NCBI RefSeq assembly: GCF_014805685.1
Contig: NC_060904.1
Coordinates: 14,303,311 to 14,367,310 of the forward strand
Length of the DNA stretch: 64,000 bases
Origin: Silurus meridionalis
Taxonomy: Eukaryota; Chordata; Actinopteri; Siluriformes; Siluridae
Reading direction: 5' to 3'
The notes beneath the pieces are model-generated. The model made no database searches. It was not told the origin of the DNA and worked only from the letters and a program-made list of their open reading frames with translations. Positions 1 through 13,417 of the stretch are shown here, piece after piece; the first letter of the stretch is position 1, and the number at the start of each line of letters is the position of its first letter. A program made the position numbers and the translations under genes.

Positions 1-19
1 GTGTGTAAAGAAAACTTAC

Positions 20-102
20 TGCATTCCATGGCAAGTTGAAAGAGCTACAAAGGACTCAGGAATATCTCGTACTGTTCCATGGTAGTAACAGTGCTCTCCA
101 CC
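20..102 (-). CDS. adam22: adam22 coding exon 5 (prodomain, last exon in window)
   Basis: 83 bases, acceptor TCTCTCAG and donor GTAAGT. Encodes [17 protein letters not shown] then [10 protein letters not shown], the best conserved part of the ADAM prodomain. Ends in phase 2, so the gene continues to the left of base 1. Confidence 0.95.
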
Positions 103-694
103 CTGAGAGAAAACACACATACGAAGTGCATTTAATGTCATTTGTAACCAGTATAAATATATATAAACTTACATAAAAATATTCCATACTCTGTATCAAA
201 ACGTCTTAATTTGAAATTCAGCCTTATTCCAGTTAACTATATTTACATTTACATAATATGGCAGATGCTCTTATACAGAGACACTTATTTCATTTATTAT
301 TCATTTATATATTTGGACTAAGCAATTAAGGGTTAAGGGATTGCTGGGGGGACCAGGAAGGAGCCAGCTTAGTGGTTCTGGGATTTGAAATCACAACCTT
401 CTGATCAGAAGTCTGACCAGAGGTTAACTATTCTCATACTGAAGTGTTAATGCTGTAAATGTCCATAAGGACAAATAAATCATGCCAATCACAATTAATA
501 TTCATTATGTGGCTCGGATTCTATAACATTTTACTAATGGAAACATTTGTGTCCCTGATGAGGTGTCTATAAGAGATATGCAAAGTCATTTAGCCTTGTA
601 GTGTAATTATGCAAACACGCACATACAAACACAAACAACCTGGTCACGTTGCTAAGAAACTGAATGGCAGGCAATTCATCAGTACATGCACGCG

Positions 695-763
<69 letters not shown>

Positions 764-3373
764 TATTCCCTTGTAGACATTGCAAGTGTGTCTCTGCATG
801 CTAATCACCAACACAGACTCCATTCACATACCAATAGACGAGTGTGAACATTTTATGACAAAATAAACAATAAATAAGCTAATTCCTTCCTGCAGGTAAG
901 TTTCTTATGAACTGGAATATGGTAGTATTAGGTAGTATTGTAATTGTGTGCAACGATATGGACTCAATATGTGAAATGTTTATATAATAGATCACGTTTC
1001 ATTGACCTCCATTCAATGCACACTGATCAGACATAACAGTATGGCCACCTGCCTAATATTGTGTTGGTCCCCCTTTTGCTGCCAAAACAGTCCTGACCCT
1101 TTGAACATTAACAGCATTAACTTCTACAGCAATGTGAGCTACAGTTGCTCGTCTGTTCGGACCACACGGGCCAGCCATCACTCCTTACGTGCATCAATGA
1201 ACAGCCCACGACCTCTTCGCGGGTCCACCACTGGACAACCTTTGTCAGATTCTGACCACTGCAGACCAGGAACATCCCACAAGAGCTGCAGTTTTGGAGA
1301 TGCTCTGACCCAGTCGTCTAGCCGTCAGAATTTCACCCTTGCTAAACTCCCTCAAATCCTTACGCTTGGCCATTTTTCCTGCTTGTAACATGAACCTTGA
1401 GGATAATTTGTTCACTTGCTGCCTAGTAAATCCCACCCACTAAGAGGTGCCATGATGAAGTGATAATCAGTGATATTCACTTCCCCACTCATAATGTTAT
1501 AATGTCATTATGTTATGCCTGATCGATGTACGCAACCGGAAACGCAAGCTCAGTGCGAAGGAGTTTCACATTTTGCACTCCAAAGTTTGGTGACCTGCAA
1601 ATTTGTATCACATGAAGACGAGGGACTGATGTATAGTGTGAGATGAAGAAAGTACTGATTATAGCGAGATATCCCAGTGTACAACAGCTTATTATAGCAG
1701 ATTCTAAAATTATTTCTAATATGCTGCCTGGTTTCTGGTGTTGCTGCACACATGAACATATTTTAACATTGTTGTATGTTTAACATTGTAGTTTGCAGTA
1801 TGTATCTAATGACACGTTTGCAAGCACAAAAGTTATTAACAACAAAAGAGTTACATTTATGAGTTTTGGAAAAAAACACTCTTATCCAGAGCAACTTACA
1901 GCTATCTCAATTGAGAAGTTGAGGGTTAAGGGCCTTGCTTAGGGACCCAGCAGTGGTGTTAGTTGAACTCACAACCACCTGAGGAGATGTAAAACATCCT
2001 AACCACTGAGCTCCTAAAACTTCTCGAGAACCTTGCGAAGAGCTCACAGGAATGTTATAGTAGCATAAACAAGCACTCTTTAAAGCTGTTGTGAGCTGAA
2101 AAGCATCGCGGTATGCACAAAATTCCGAAACTTGAGGTAAATGTACTATATCCTATATAGAAGGGCAAGATAACTTCCACACCAATTAACCAAGAAAAGG
2201 GAGCTGAAATTTAATTCAATCATTTTTTTTTTGTATCTCAAAGCAGTTTTACAGAGATAAAGCGGTCCTAAAGTTGTAAAAAAAAAAAAGTGTCTACGTT
2301 TTTATAAGTTCGTTCCTTATATATGTAAGTATGGAAAAACTCCGTGAAAATTGGCATGAGGAAAAAAACATCAGACTCAAAAGAAAACCCATCCTCATCT
2401 GGGTGCCCCCAATGTCCATTCATTACAGTTTCATCAATGTTGAGGTGTGCATTAAATTCAAAACTGTTTATGCAACCTGTGGTCCTAGGCCATTCTAGTA
2501 CTAAGTGATATCAGAGTCCAAATCCATCCTCAAAACTTTTAAATTGCTCAGTAATTTGATGGATCTTTAGACTGTTGAGGTGGAACCAATCCAAGCTGCA
2601 CGGAGCGTTCTCCAATTGAAAAGAACTCCATCTATAGGTAGGGTGTCGGAAACTACACTGGACATATAAAAGTCCAGTTTTGGTGATCCTGTGCACACTA
2701 CAACCTCAAATTCCTGGTCATAAGTTCGGTATTTGCTTCTTAAACATCGCATTCCACGTTTAGTCCTAATTTTCTCTTAATTCCCTCCACTCTTCTGGGA
2801 AGATGTTCCACTAGATTTTGGAGCGTGCTTGTGGACATTTGTGTTCATCAGCCCCAAGGGTGTTAGTAAAGTCAGGTACTGATGTAGGTGAGAAGGCCTG
2901 GGGTGCAGTCAGTGTTTCAATTAATCCCAAAGATTTTTAAGAGGGTTGAGATCCTTCCTTTCCAATGCATGTAAACCAGATCTTCATGGAGCTCACTTTG
3001 TGCATTGGGGCATTGCCATGCTGGAACAGGTTTGGGTTTCCAAGTTCAAGTGAAAGCTAAATTGTATTATACCGCATACCAAAGACGTCCGATACAATTG
3101 TGTGCCTCCAGCATTGTGGTAACAGTTTGGAGAAGAACCACGTATTGCAGGAACAGTCAGGTCTCCCTATACTTTTGTCCATATAGTGTATAAATGAAAA
3201 GAGCATCGTGGTGGAAAAATATTGCAATGTAATAAAGTGTATCACGTCATATTGAGTGCACCTGTGTAGAGTGCTGAGACAGTTTCTTATTTAAGTGAAC
3301 GCTATTGACAATACAATACATATAGTCAATATGCTGACGGTATGCCCAGCAGCTTAATATGAGCGTGAGTTAT

Positions 3374-3409
<36 letters not shown>

Positions 3410-3929
3410 ATTTACAGAAATGCTTCTCAGCATAAGTGCTTGGCTGCCATTAAGATTAAGGGGGTCTCTCTCTTTCTCTTTCCTCCCTATGGAGCTCCTG
3501 CTGCATTTTCCTGGGAAATCGATATAACACACATGCTCGGTCTGTCTCTCTGTCCATTAATTCATGTCTATATTGACCTTATACTAAATCTGCATCATCC
3601 TTGCATTTTTTCCCCCATTTTTTTTATTTACTTCTCAATATATTATATTTGTTATTCCTTAAACGACTTGAAGGAAAATCCTGGCTAAAAGTACTGAAAC
3701 AGACTCTCTCATGCTCTCTCTCTCTCTCTTTCTCTGTCTCACACACAGACAAACACACCCATCCACACATATCATCTTCTCTCCATCTTATTCTTTCCCT
3801 CTTTATTTCCTGAAGGGTGAGGATTTGGCTTGGAGCCAGGCTTCCAGACTAATGACCCAGCATGCAACAGTGCTCGGAAGCACCAAAATTTAGAGAGAGA
3901 CATTAGAGATTTTACAAACACTAACTCCC

Positions 3930-3985
<56 letters not shown>

Positions 3986-6462
3986 TTATATATGCGCACA
4001 CACTCTCACTTAAATATTATTTTTGTTACAACAATCATTAAACAGAGAGACAGATTCTGCATGGCATGGTTCTTTCATAAAAAAAAAAAAAAAAAGCAGG
4101 AAGTGAAAATCTTGGATTGCATGTAAACAGGAAATGAGACAGATAGATACATAGAGAGGAGAAACGAAGAAGGAGGGATGGAGGACGGCTAAATATAACT
4201 GTGTTTCTGCTCTAGAATTCATCTGCTTCTTTTCACTCAGAGCTTGTCTTTCCCAACCTTTCATGACATCAGTTCTTACTCTGCATCCTCTGGCTCTGTG
4301 TCTATGTATTCATCTAATCCATTTCCTTCCACATTATGGCTTATGAACCCGCTTATGCATATGAATAATTGTAGTGTCAAAATGATGCACCAGGTAGGGG
4401 ATTATCTTTGTAATCATAAAAAAAAATCTAGCACTTTTTCCTCAATTCTTTCTGCCTTGCACCTTACTAAACTAGCTAAAGTGTGTGAGAACAAGTCTCC
4501 AGATGGATATTCTGGCCTGTCATACTATAATTAATCAGAGAAAATCTCACTCACTCACACACACACACTCGGGGAAAGAATTAGAATGCCGGTCCCAGAA
4601 TGCATAAGTAGGACAATGTGAGCTTGTCTCCAGTTATTTGTGCATATGTGGGTGGGGGCAGGAAATGTACCTACTCCGGGATCTCTCTGCATCTTCTTTG
4701 TCTGAGAACAAATTCCTGTTCTGATTTACATACACACCCAGGCTATGATTTATTAAAATAAACCTTGATGACATCAGCAAAAACAGGTGTAATCAGATAT
4801 CATTAATTTCTACTTAATCGGGTATTTTATGTCAGCAAATTGCTTTTGTTCATGTAGTGTATATACAGGACCTGTTAAATGTTTGGAAACTCCTAGGCTT
4901 TTTTTTTTGGTGACACATACATGTTCCTTTTGTTTCTATGCAACAAACCAGGTAATATAACGGTATTAAGAGTTACTTTGGCCAAACAAATATATAAATG
5001 TACAGATGTTCATCAGACTTAAATAAATAATAATTAAAAAAATGTACACACTATTGCCATCCGGACAGTGTGTTTCTCTACATTCAGCTGAAATACTTTG
5101 CCATGACACTTGTTAAAACTTTCCAAAGGTGATCTTCACTAATTGGAGATTTCTTTCTTTGCTATCCGGTTCATCCCAGAGCAGTTCAATAGGATTTATG
5201 TGCAGTGACTAAGCAAGCCATACCATGATAGATAGCACTCCAGCTGACTGTCTCCAATTAATGCTTACAGAGTTTGAACTTATACTTTGGGTTATTGTCT
5301 TTTTGCATGGTGAAGTTCTTTCCAAATGGCTGGAATAGTATAGAATGGTAGCCATGTTGGTTCAGTGTTCCTTTGACCTGGAAAAAAGTCTCCAACCTTC
5401 TCTACTCCAAAACATTTTATAATCTAATAAACATGGGCATAGACAAATATGGATGCTTATTATTAGTGTATGATTATTATTAGTGTAACCATACTCAACA
5501 TAGAGCATGAAGACAAAATATTATTGTAAATGTTTTAAAGTAATTATGATGTTTTAAATTAAATTAAATTAAAATTATCAGGACACCAAAGTGAACTTTT
5601 GATATGTTTCCACACGGACGGTTTTAATTGCCGAATGTGTGCATCATGGCAGATTTTGGTGCTTGATTTGAGACTTGGCGCTTCAGTAAAACAAATGTTT
5701 GGTGATGAAAAAAAAAAATAATTCCTCTGGATTTTATTTTTTAATTTTATATCTCAGTAAAGAAACAATGTAAAAATGTGACTCGCGTTGAAGGTTTTAA
5801 TTTTGTCTCTTTTATATTTATTTATTTATTTATTTATTTATTTATATATTAAATAAAAAATTGATCAAACAGAACTGAGTGCTGTTATAATAAATTTGCG
5901 TTAATGTGTTATTAACGCATTAATTCAGTCCTCAAAAAACATGTCTGAATCTTTGTAGTTATTGACCAGGATAAGAAAGCATTCCAGCATGGAAACTTAC
6001 TTTGGTGATGAATGATTTCCCGTCCTCTAAAATATGCCTTTCCACATACTTTGATGAAAGCAGGTCACTGTGGGGAAAAGCAGAAAGAAAGAAAAAAACA
6101 GGATTAACCAGAAGGCAAACTGCTCTTCAAATTACTTTTCCTGCCTTTCCATCAACAGGACCAGAGTAGATGCTTTATTAAATTATTTGACATGATCAGT
6201 GTTCTTTTAACTTTTTTTTTTTTTTTGTCTCCTGCCTTTTATATAAACTTAGCCAATTACAGGCTAAGAAAAGCTTGGGCTGAAACCTGAAACAAGATTT
6301 CATGTGTTTGTATGGATTCTGTACATTTTATTGAATGGAAGGGATTGAGTGGAAGAGCAGAAGCAGGATGCGGTGAAGGACGTGCTAGTTTGTGTGCTTC
6401 ATAAGCAAGAACCCCATAAGGAGTTCACTCAGATACAAATCTGGGACGGGCCATAATGTACC

Positions 6463-6525
<63 letters not shown>

Positions 6526-6745
6526 GCATATAACTGCATGTTCCACATAACCTCACTTACACACACAGGAACAAAGATGTTAATAAAACCTCTGCATATA
6601 TGAACACACGCACGCACACACACAGAGGTTTGCATATAACTGCATGTTCACATAACCTCACTTACACACACACCAGCTTTGAATCTAGGGCAGAGAGCTC
6701 CATGCATCCTCTGATCTCATTCATACTTTAAAAATGAGACTGAAG

Positions 6746-6806
<61 letters not shown>

Positions 6807-9638
6807 ATAACTCTATTTGTAATATTCTTTGTAAGGGTACCTGAACTGTCCATGGTGCTGAACTCACTCCCTTGTTCTATCATGCAGTTTCACACCTTTG
6901 TTTAATATACATCATTTTCGTTAGTTAGCCAATAATTCTATTCTCAAAAGATGCAATTAACCTTCAGAAGCTGAATCAGTATTAAACAATATGAAAAGGC
7001 TAGATGAGGGCAGTAAAAAAAAGACTGGATCAAGTTTTTTGTTTGTTGTTTGATTATTTATTTAGGTTTGTTGAGCCTGTGTCCAGTGTAGCCTTAGATT
7101 GCTGCTCTTGGCTAGCAAGAAATGAACTTTACATAGCCTATCTGCTTCAAGGGTTATGGAATGCATTCTAAAATGCTTTTCAGCTCATCATGGTTGTGGA
7201 GAGTGCTTATTTGAATTACCAGTCAGTTTGGCCCAGTCTGGCCAAATCCATAAAAATACAAATAAATATTCCAATTGGAGTGTTGCATACATGTATACAC
7301 AGAATATACATTGTAAATGTATCCATATTCTAAAAGTATGCATATACTGTAGCACTGTTCACAGTACACAGTCTCAATCACATTTACAGACATTTATTTA
7401 GTGCCGACATAACAGTGGTGTAAGTGTCTATGGGAGGAAGGGGATAGTCAAGCATTAGGAAAGGATAAGGATGTTAGATCCTGGTCTGTGCAGGTCCTGA
7501 CCTACTACTTACTCTCTTTGTGATTGATGAGGGAGTTAGAGAGCTTAATGCTCAGGGTCGGATCATAGCAAGCCACCAAAGTGCACATTAGCTAACTTTA
7601 ATGACTTAGCACAACCGAGATGGCCACCACTGGCTAATGCCTCACTTATATACACACACCCACTCTCACACATGTACAAGGCTTTGTATGGCTTACATAA
7701 TTTCTTCAGCTTTACCCAGAAGATATTTAATAGCCTATATATAGTATACAGTATACAGCACCATATACATCACTGGCAATGAACTACAACACACTGATGA
7801 CCTGATGTCACCAAGTAACCACAAGACAATAAAGTCAGCATTCTCCTACTAATTCTGATTCGTGATCGGCATATTTGATTTGGCACGTTTTATGCTGGAT
7901 GCCTTTCCAAACGCAACCCTTCCCTTTTATCCGTGCTTGGGACCGGCACTCAGAGTGCACTGGCTTATGCAACCCTAATGGCTTGGTTTTATAATATTAT
8001 AGAACAATAGTATTATATTCTTGTAACCTTTGTCAAAATATGGGCTGAAAATGAAAGATGTTCCATGCTCTCCAATGCTTTCAATGCAAGCACTAAGAAC
8101 ATGGTTTCTGGTTTTATATTGGTTTTATATTTTATATTTGGGAGGTGGTAGCTCAGTGGTTAAGGCATTGGACTCAGAGAGTCACAAGTTAAAATCCCAG
8201 CACTACACAGCTACCATTGCTGACCCCCTGAGTAAGGCCAATAATCCTCAACTGCTCGGTTGTAAGTTGCTCTGGATAAAGGCATCTGCCAAATGCTATA
8301 AATGTAAACATCCACAAGGAGCTTGGTCTTCTGTGCAGGCCATAATAGCCCTTCCCACAACATCAACCGGAAACCGACGGTAGCATGGCAAATGAAACTG
8401 AGCACATTATTCGGCAAGAAGCACTGAGAGGAAACATATTTCATTCTCTCTGTTCACCAGGTTTTGTCAGAAGCGAGCAAGCACCACCATTTTTAAATAT
8501 ACTCCACTACAAATACATGAAAAAATAGGTCCGTTCAATTCAAAGACTAATTAATTCTATCTGATAATGAGTTGTTATATATCCAAATATGGTTAATAAT
8601 TTAATTGGGTTTCCTTTTTTATTTTTTCATCATTCTTAATCTATAAGCATTAAATTAGTGCATCAATGCACATGCACCTACAGACTAAATCTCTGTCTAG
8701 ATGGTAAAAAACTTCTATAGGTCACTCATAATAATTTGATAATATATCAAAGTATAAATAAACTATAAACTGAACTCATTAGAAAATACGGCCCTGTATA
8801 TAATTACTGTAATTTCTCCACTAAATCCTTGATTTTTCTTTTACAATACAAAAAAGATATTTTTTACATAAGAAAGAATTAAATCAGCATTCCAAAAACA
8901 TGTCAGAATTGCATGGCATTACTGCCCATGGAACCGTAAAGTGCAACATTAGCATAAAACACTATTTGATCTTGAATGAGTCCATGACTATGACAATTAC
9001 AGTTGTGAATAAACATGGCTGAGGCATAAACATGTCATGAGAGGGAAAAAGAAAGTAATCACGTTACATATACATATACACACACGAGACCTGACTTGAG
9101 TGAGAGCAAAGGTAATAGATGGAGGGTTGATGAACACAGGACATCTATCAATTTAAACAATTAATTAATATACTATAATCTGGGATTAGTAGAAAGTCTC
9201 ATTATAAGCATATAAAAAATTCTGCATTCCTGATTGAGTTCCTAAAGTTACCCAAAATGTTCTTCTAGTCTAGTGGCAATGATAGTGCTCCAGGAGCTCA
9301 GCAAGATAAAGCTTTACACATAAACTGGACATTGTAGTCAAAGCAAAAGCAGCCAGTATAGCATAAAACTCATGAAATGTTCTTTAAATAAAAATTGTGT
9401 GTTAAAATGATGTGTGTTGATTAGATACAAAGAGATCTGAGATATAATAAAATAACAATACAGGTGTAGGACTGTGTTGCATTGTGTGTTGCTTATTCAC
9501 TGCAAAGTTTCAATTAATGCCATGAAATTGCTATTGCTAGTGCAAGTTTTTATTAAAAAAGTTAAAAAATTTGTATTTAAAAGACAATTCGAAAAAAAAA
9601 CTACATTTTTAAGTAGCAAATAGATGTATGGACGGACG

Positions 9639-9700
<62 letters not shown>

Positions 9701-10024
9701 TAAATAGAGAGAACTTTATTGTCATTGCATTGTACAGATACACAGCAACGAAATGCAGTTTGGCATCTACCAGAAGTGCAAAAAGTAGCAAAACATTTTT
9801 TTACATATTTCCCAGTCATTGTCAATGGTGTTAAATGTTGCACTCAGAAACTACATAAGAAATGGAAGAAATCCAAGACATAACAGAAGGTGATGAGGGT
9901 GTCAGAAAACCATTAAAGAGCAGCGAGAGTGAAAGAACAGTGACGTTGATACATTGAGGGTGGAAAGAAAAAAAGAGTAGGAGGGTTAGAAAGACTAACA
10001 GTGCAAAAGTGAAAACATTAGAGC

Positions 10025-10083
<59 letters not shown>

Positions 10084-10414
10084 ATGTGAATAGCCTACTG
10101 CTGGCCTCCAATAAAACACAAGACACACACACACACACACACACACCTCTCCCTTTGCCCAACCTTTCCCTGACATTTCAATAACTGCTTTAATTTTCCT
10201 ATCTGTCTTTCCACAATCTTAGGTTTACCTTAAGATAACCTTAAAGGGAGTATTAAATTAAGGTGATTCCAAAAGCCCTGGAGAAAGAGGCACCAACAAA
10301 GACTGTACCATTTTATGTGATTCTTAATTAAATCTATTATTCGTTTTCATTTTTCTTCAAAAGCTCTTATTATTTAGATACATTTGTTAGGAAAAATGTG
10401 ATATCCAGGCCATT

Positions 10415-10469
<55 letters not shown>

Positions 10470-10566
10470 AGGTTTGGTGGAAGACTGAATTTGGTTTTAT
10501 AATTGCTTTGGGATTTGCATAATTTGTAGGAGAAACGTGACAATCTGTTACGTTCCCCTCCCCCTC

Positions 10567-10603
<37 letters not shown>

Positions 10604-13357
10604 CACACAATCTCAACCACAAAACTTTTCCCTGATTCTCCCAAAATCATGGTGGATATAAAACATCTACGCACCCCTGTGAAAAATGCAGGTTTTGTGA
10701 TCTAAATACTAAAGAAAACCCATGAAATGATTTGAAAGCTCTGGAGCATTTTTATCTCCACATGGAAAAGTTGAATAAAATTGGCAAAACATACTACAGA
10801 TTGGTAGGTTCTTGCTCAAAATGACCTTGTGCTCCATTATAAGTAGGTACTAGGGGTATACAAACTTATGCAACCAGGTTATTGTATGGTCTATGATGAT
10901 TGCTTAGTTTCTATATTGGTCTTCTTTTCTATAGCTGCACAGAGAAATAACTGACATTTACTTCCTGTCTAAATTAAAAGAAGGTGCCAGGGCTTCTTTT
11001 AAGAAAGAGCTAACCACTTAGATTTGATGAATAGAACTTTGTGTTCTTTAACTTTATTCTCAATAAAAAATGGATTCTTCCAGACGAGTCACATTTCCTT
11101 TATTAAAAAAAAAAGTCTGTAGACCTTTTAGAAGGTTAATAATGAAATCAGAAGCTACACACATTTCTTTAGAATGATACTAATTCTGTAAATTTCTAAT
11201 CTAATTTGCACCCACGTAACACGTGTTCTGACGTGCGCGTCTCAACATTTCAGTGACCATTACATGTTCCTTACAAACGAGGGCGTATTAGAGAAGTACT
11301 GACTTAGAATACACCTGCTCATCATCAGCGTGTGTTGTGTTTCCCAGAGTGTTTTCAGTTATTGCTTAGAAACAGGAATTTTTCCAATTTGCTTGTAACC
11401 AGTACTTCAGCTTTGTGCTGTTAAAGCCATTTGCTGAACAAACAAAGAAAAGATGATGTACATGACCCAGCCTGGCAGTTCAGTGTTCTCACTGCATTAA
11501 CGCAGCAAAGCATCAGCAGTTAATGATCAGGGGCCTCAGGATTAGCGCGTGTCAGGCTGCAAGGGAAAAACACTCAGCTGAAGTGTTATAGCCACTCACG
11601 GCTAGTGTGATACTTCTGTAACAAAAGTGTGCTAAATAATGCACGTGTGTAAGGTTAAAGCCTTTTTGTCTATTGTTTTCTAAAGTAATGCAGCAGCAGT
11701 GTTCTAAAAAGTGTTTGCAATGGACATTTCTACATTCAAAATAAAATTTAAATACATTACATGCATTTATATGTGAATGTTAGGGGTGTAACACACACAA
11801 AATTCACTGTTCGGTCCGTACCTCGGTTATAAAGTTGCGGTCCGATTCAATTTCACTACAGTTAGGGGTAAGACATGCAAAACATAAAATTGCTTGTCAT
11901 TATTTGTTAACACGGTTTATTATTTTTAACATTTGTGAATTTTAAAAAAATGCCTGCTTGGTTAAATAATATATAAAATTATATTTTATATTATTTTTAC
12001 AAAAATAAAATAGAATAAATGTAATTAATGCAGTACACTTTTTATTAATTAGATCAAGTAATCAATTAAATTGACACAAAAATGTAATTGATTGAATAAA
12101 AGTGAATAAATGGAAAAATGTAATGAAATAGTTTACATTTATTAGACCCCATTTGGGTAACATTTGGATTTATGCAAGTGTGTGTATGTTTTACATTTAA
12201 TATTTAATTTACTACTTTAACTGTTCTACTTATTTCATCCTTCATTCATTCATTCACTCCCTTGATATGCAGAATTTTCAGGATTTTCTCCTTTTAAGAG
12301 AAATTATTGAAGCTGGACATAAAACGCTGAAGAATCCATAGTGCCAGCTTTAGCCTCTAGCCACTTCCATGGACCAGTGCTGTGTGTAACGAACATTTCA
12401 GCTCTTTGAAATTTTGCTGTACGGCTTTAAAAGCCTGCAGCGTGTTACAGTATCATCCGGCCCCCTGAGAATCCCAAACTGCAGCCTCAGCAAAGCAAAA
12501 GATATGGCTGTACCTTTATCTGAACCTCACCCACACACACAATAATATAACATGATATATACATTCAAAATACGAATTAATTATGATACAGGATTATATG
12601 TTTAAATATCTACAGAATGCCAGAACCTGAAAACTGATCTGTACTGTGAGTATCAAGCAGCTACAAGATGCAAGATGTGCACAGATCCAAAAATATACAC
12701 ACCTAATTTATCAGTGTCACCTAACCTGCACTCACAGTATGCAAGCTCATACTAAAATCTGTATCATGTCCCAATTATCGCTCATTAGCTCTTAGCAACA
12801 ACAAAAAAAGTGCAGCATTATATGGAATTGCATAAGTGAGGAATAAAACACAACAGTGACCAGCAACAGAGTGAAATCTGGCAAAAGAGTGAGGTGATGA
12901 GTGTGAAGATTATAATTTTTCCAACAGCAATTTGTCCTGAAGTATTTGATTTCTGTTCTACCACACCTATTTTGCTATGTCTAATGTTGTGGAACACAAA
13001 AGTAACAAGTTTGGTTGTGTTTTTACTTACATTTGAATAGCTATATACAGTTGTTTCCTCGCTCTCCTGTCTTTTGTCTCTCTTATTTGAAGTTCAAAGT
13101 TGCGATACATAGAATCTACCAAGTGCATTGTGGCCAGCACTATTGTCAAAGCTGCTGTTAAAGAAAATAAATCAACATCTGCTGACTAATTGGAATTGAC
13201 ACTTCAACAGCACTGTTACATGATACAGTGGTGCAATAGTGGCATCTCTGCCATGTTCACTAATTAAAGCAGAAATTGAGGGCTTAATGTGGGTGCATAG
13301 GGTCACTCCTTTATCTGCCAGCCTTCCTTTGCTTAAAACAGGATCACGCTGTCAATT

Positions 13358-13417
<60 letters not shown>

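Larger units (their letters stand above)
103..6000 (-). other. adam22 intron 4: repeats and microsatellites
   Basis: Holds two antisense tRNA-derived SINEs (about 241-425 and 1851-2016), a Tc1-like MITE (1019-1530), a remnant of the CACTATATGG-family transposon (2765-3191), a Tc1-like fragment (4864-5440), several CA/TG tracts and a (TTTA)n tract at about 5818-5845. No further exon is needed, because exons 4 and 5 join in phase. Confidence 0.7.

Noticed and set aside
567..785. Open frames of repeated CV, TH, YI, SL or ER residues at 567-785, 16429-16938, 18848-19205, 47798-48128 and elsewhere
   Set aside because: They are translations of CA, AT and GA microsatellites with no conserved flanks; only the part of 47829-48128 after the repeat is a real exon (slc25a40 C6).
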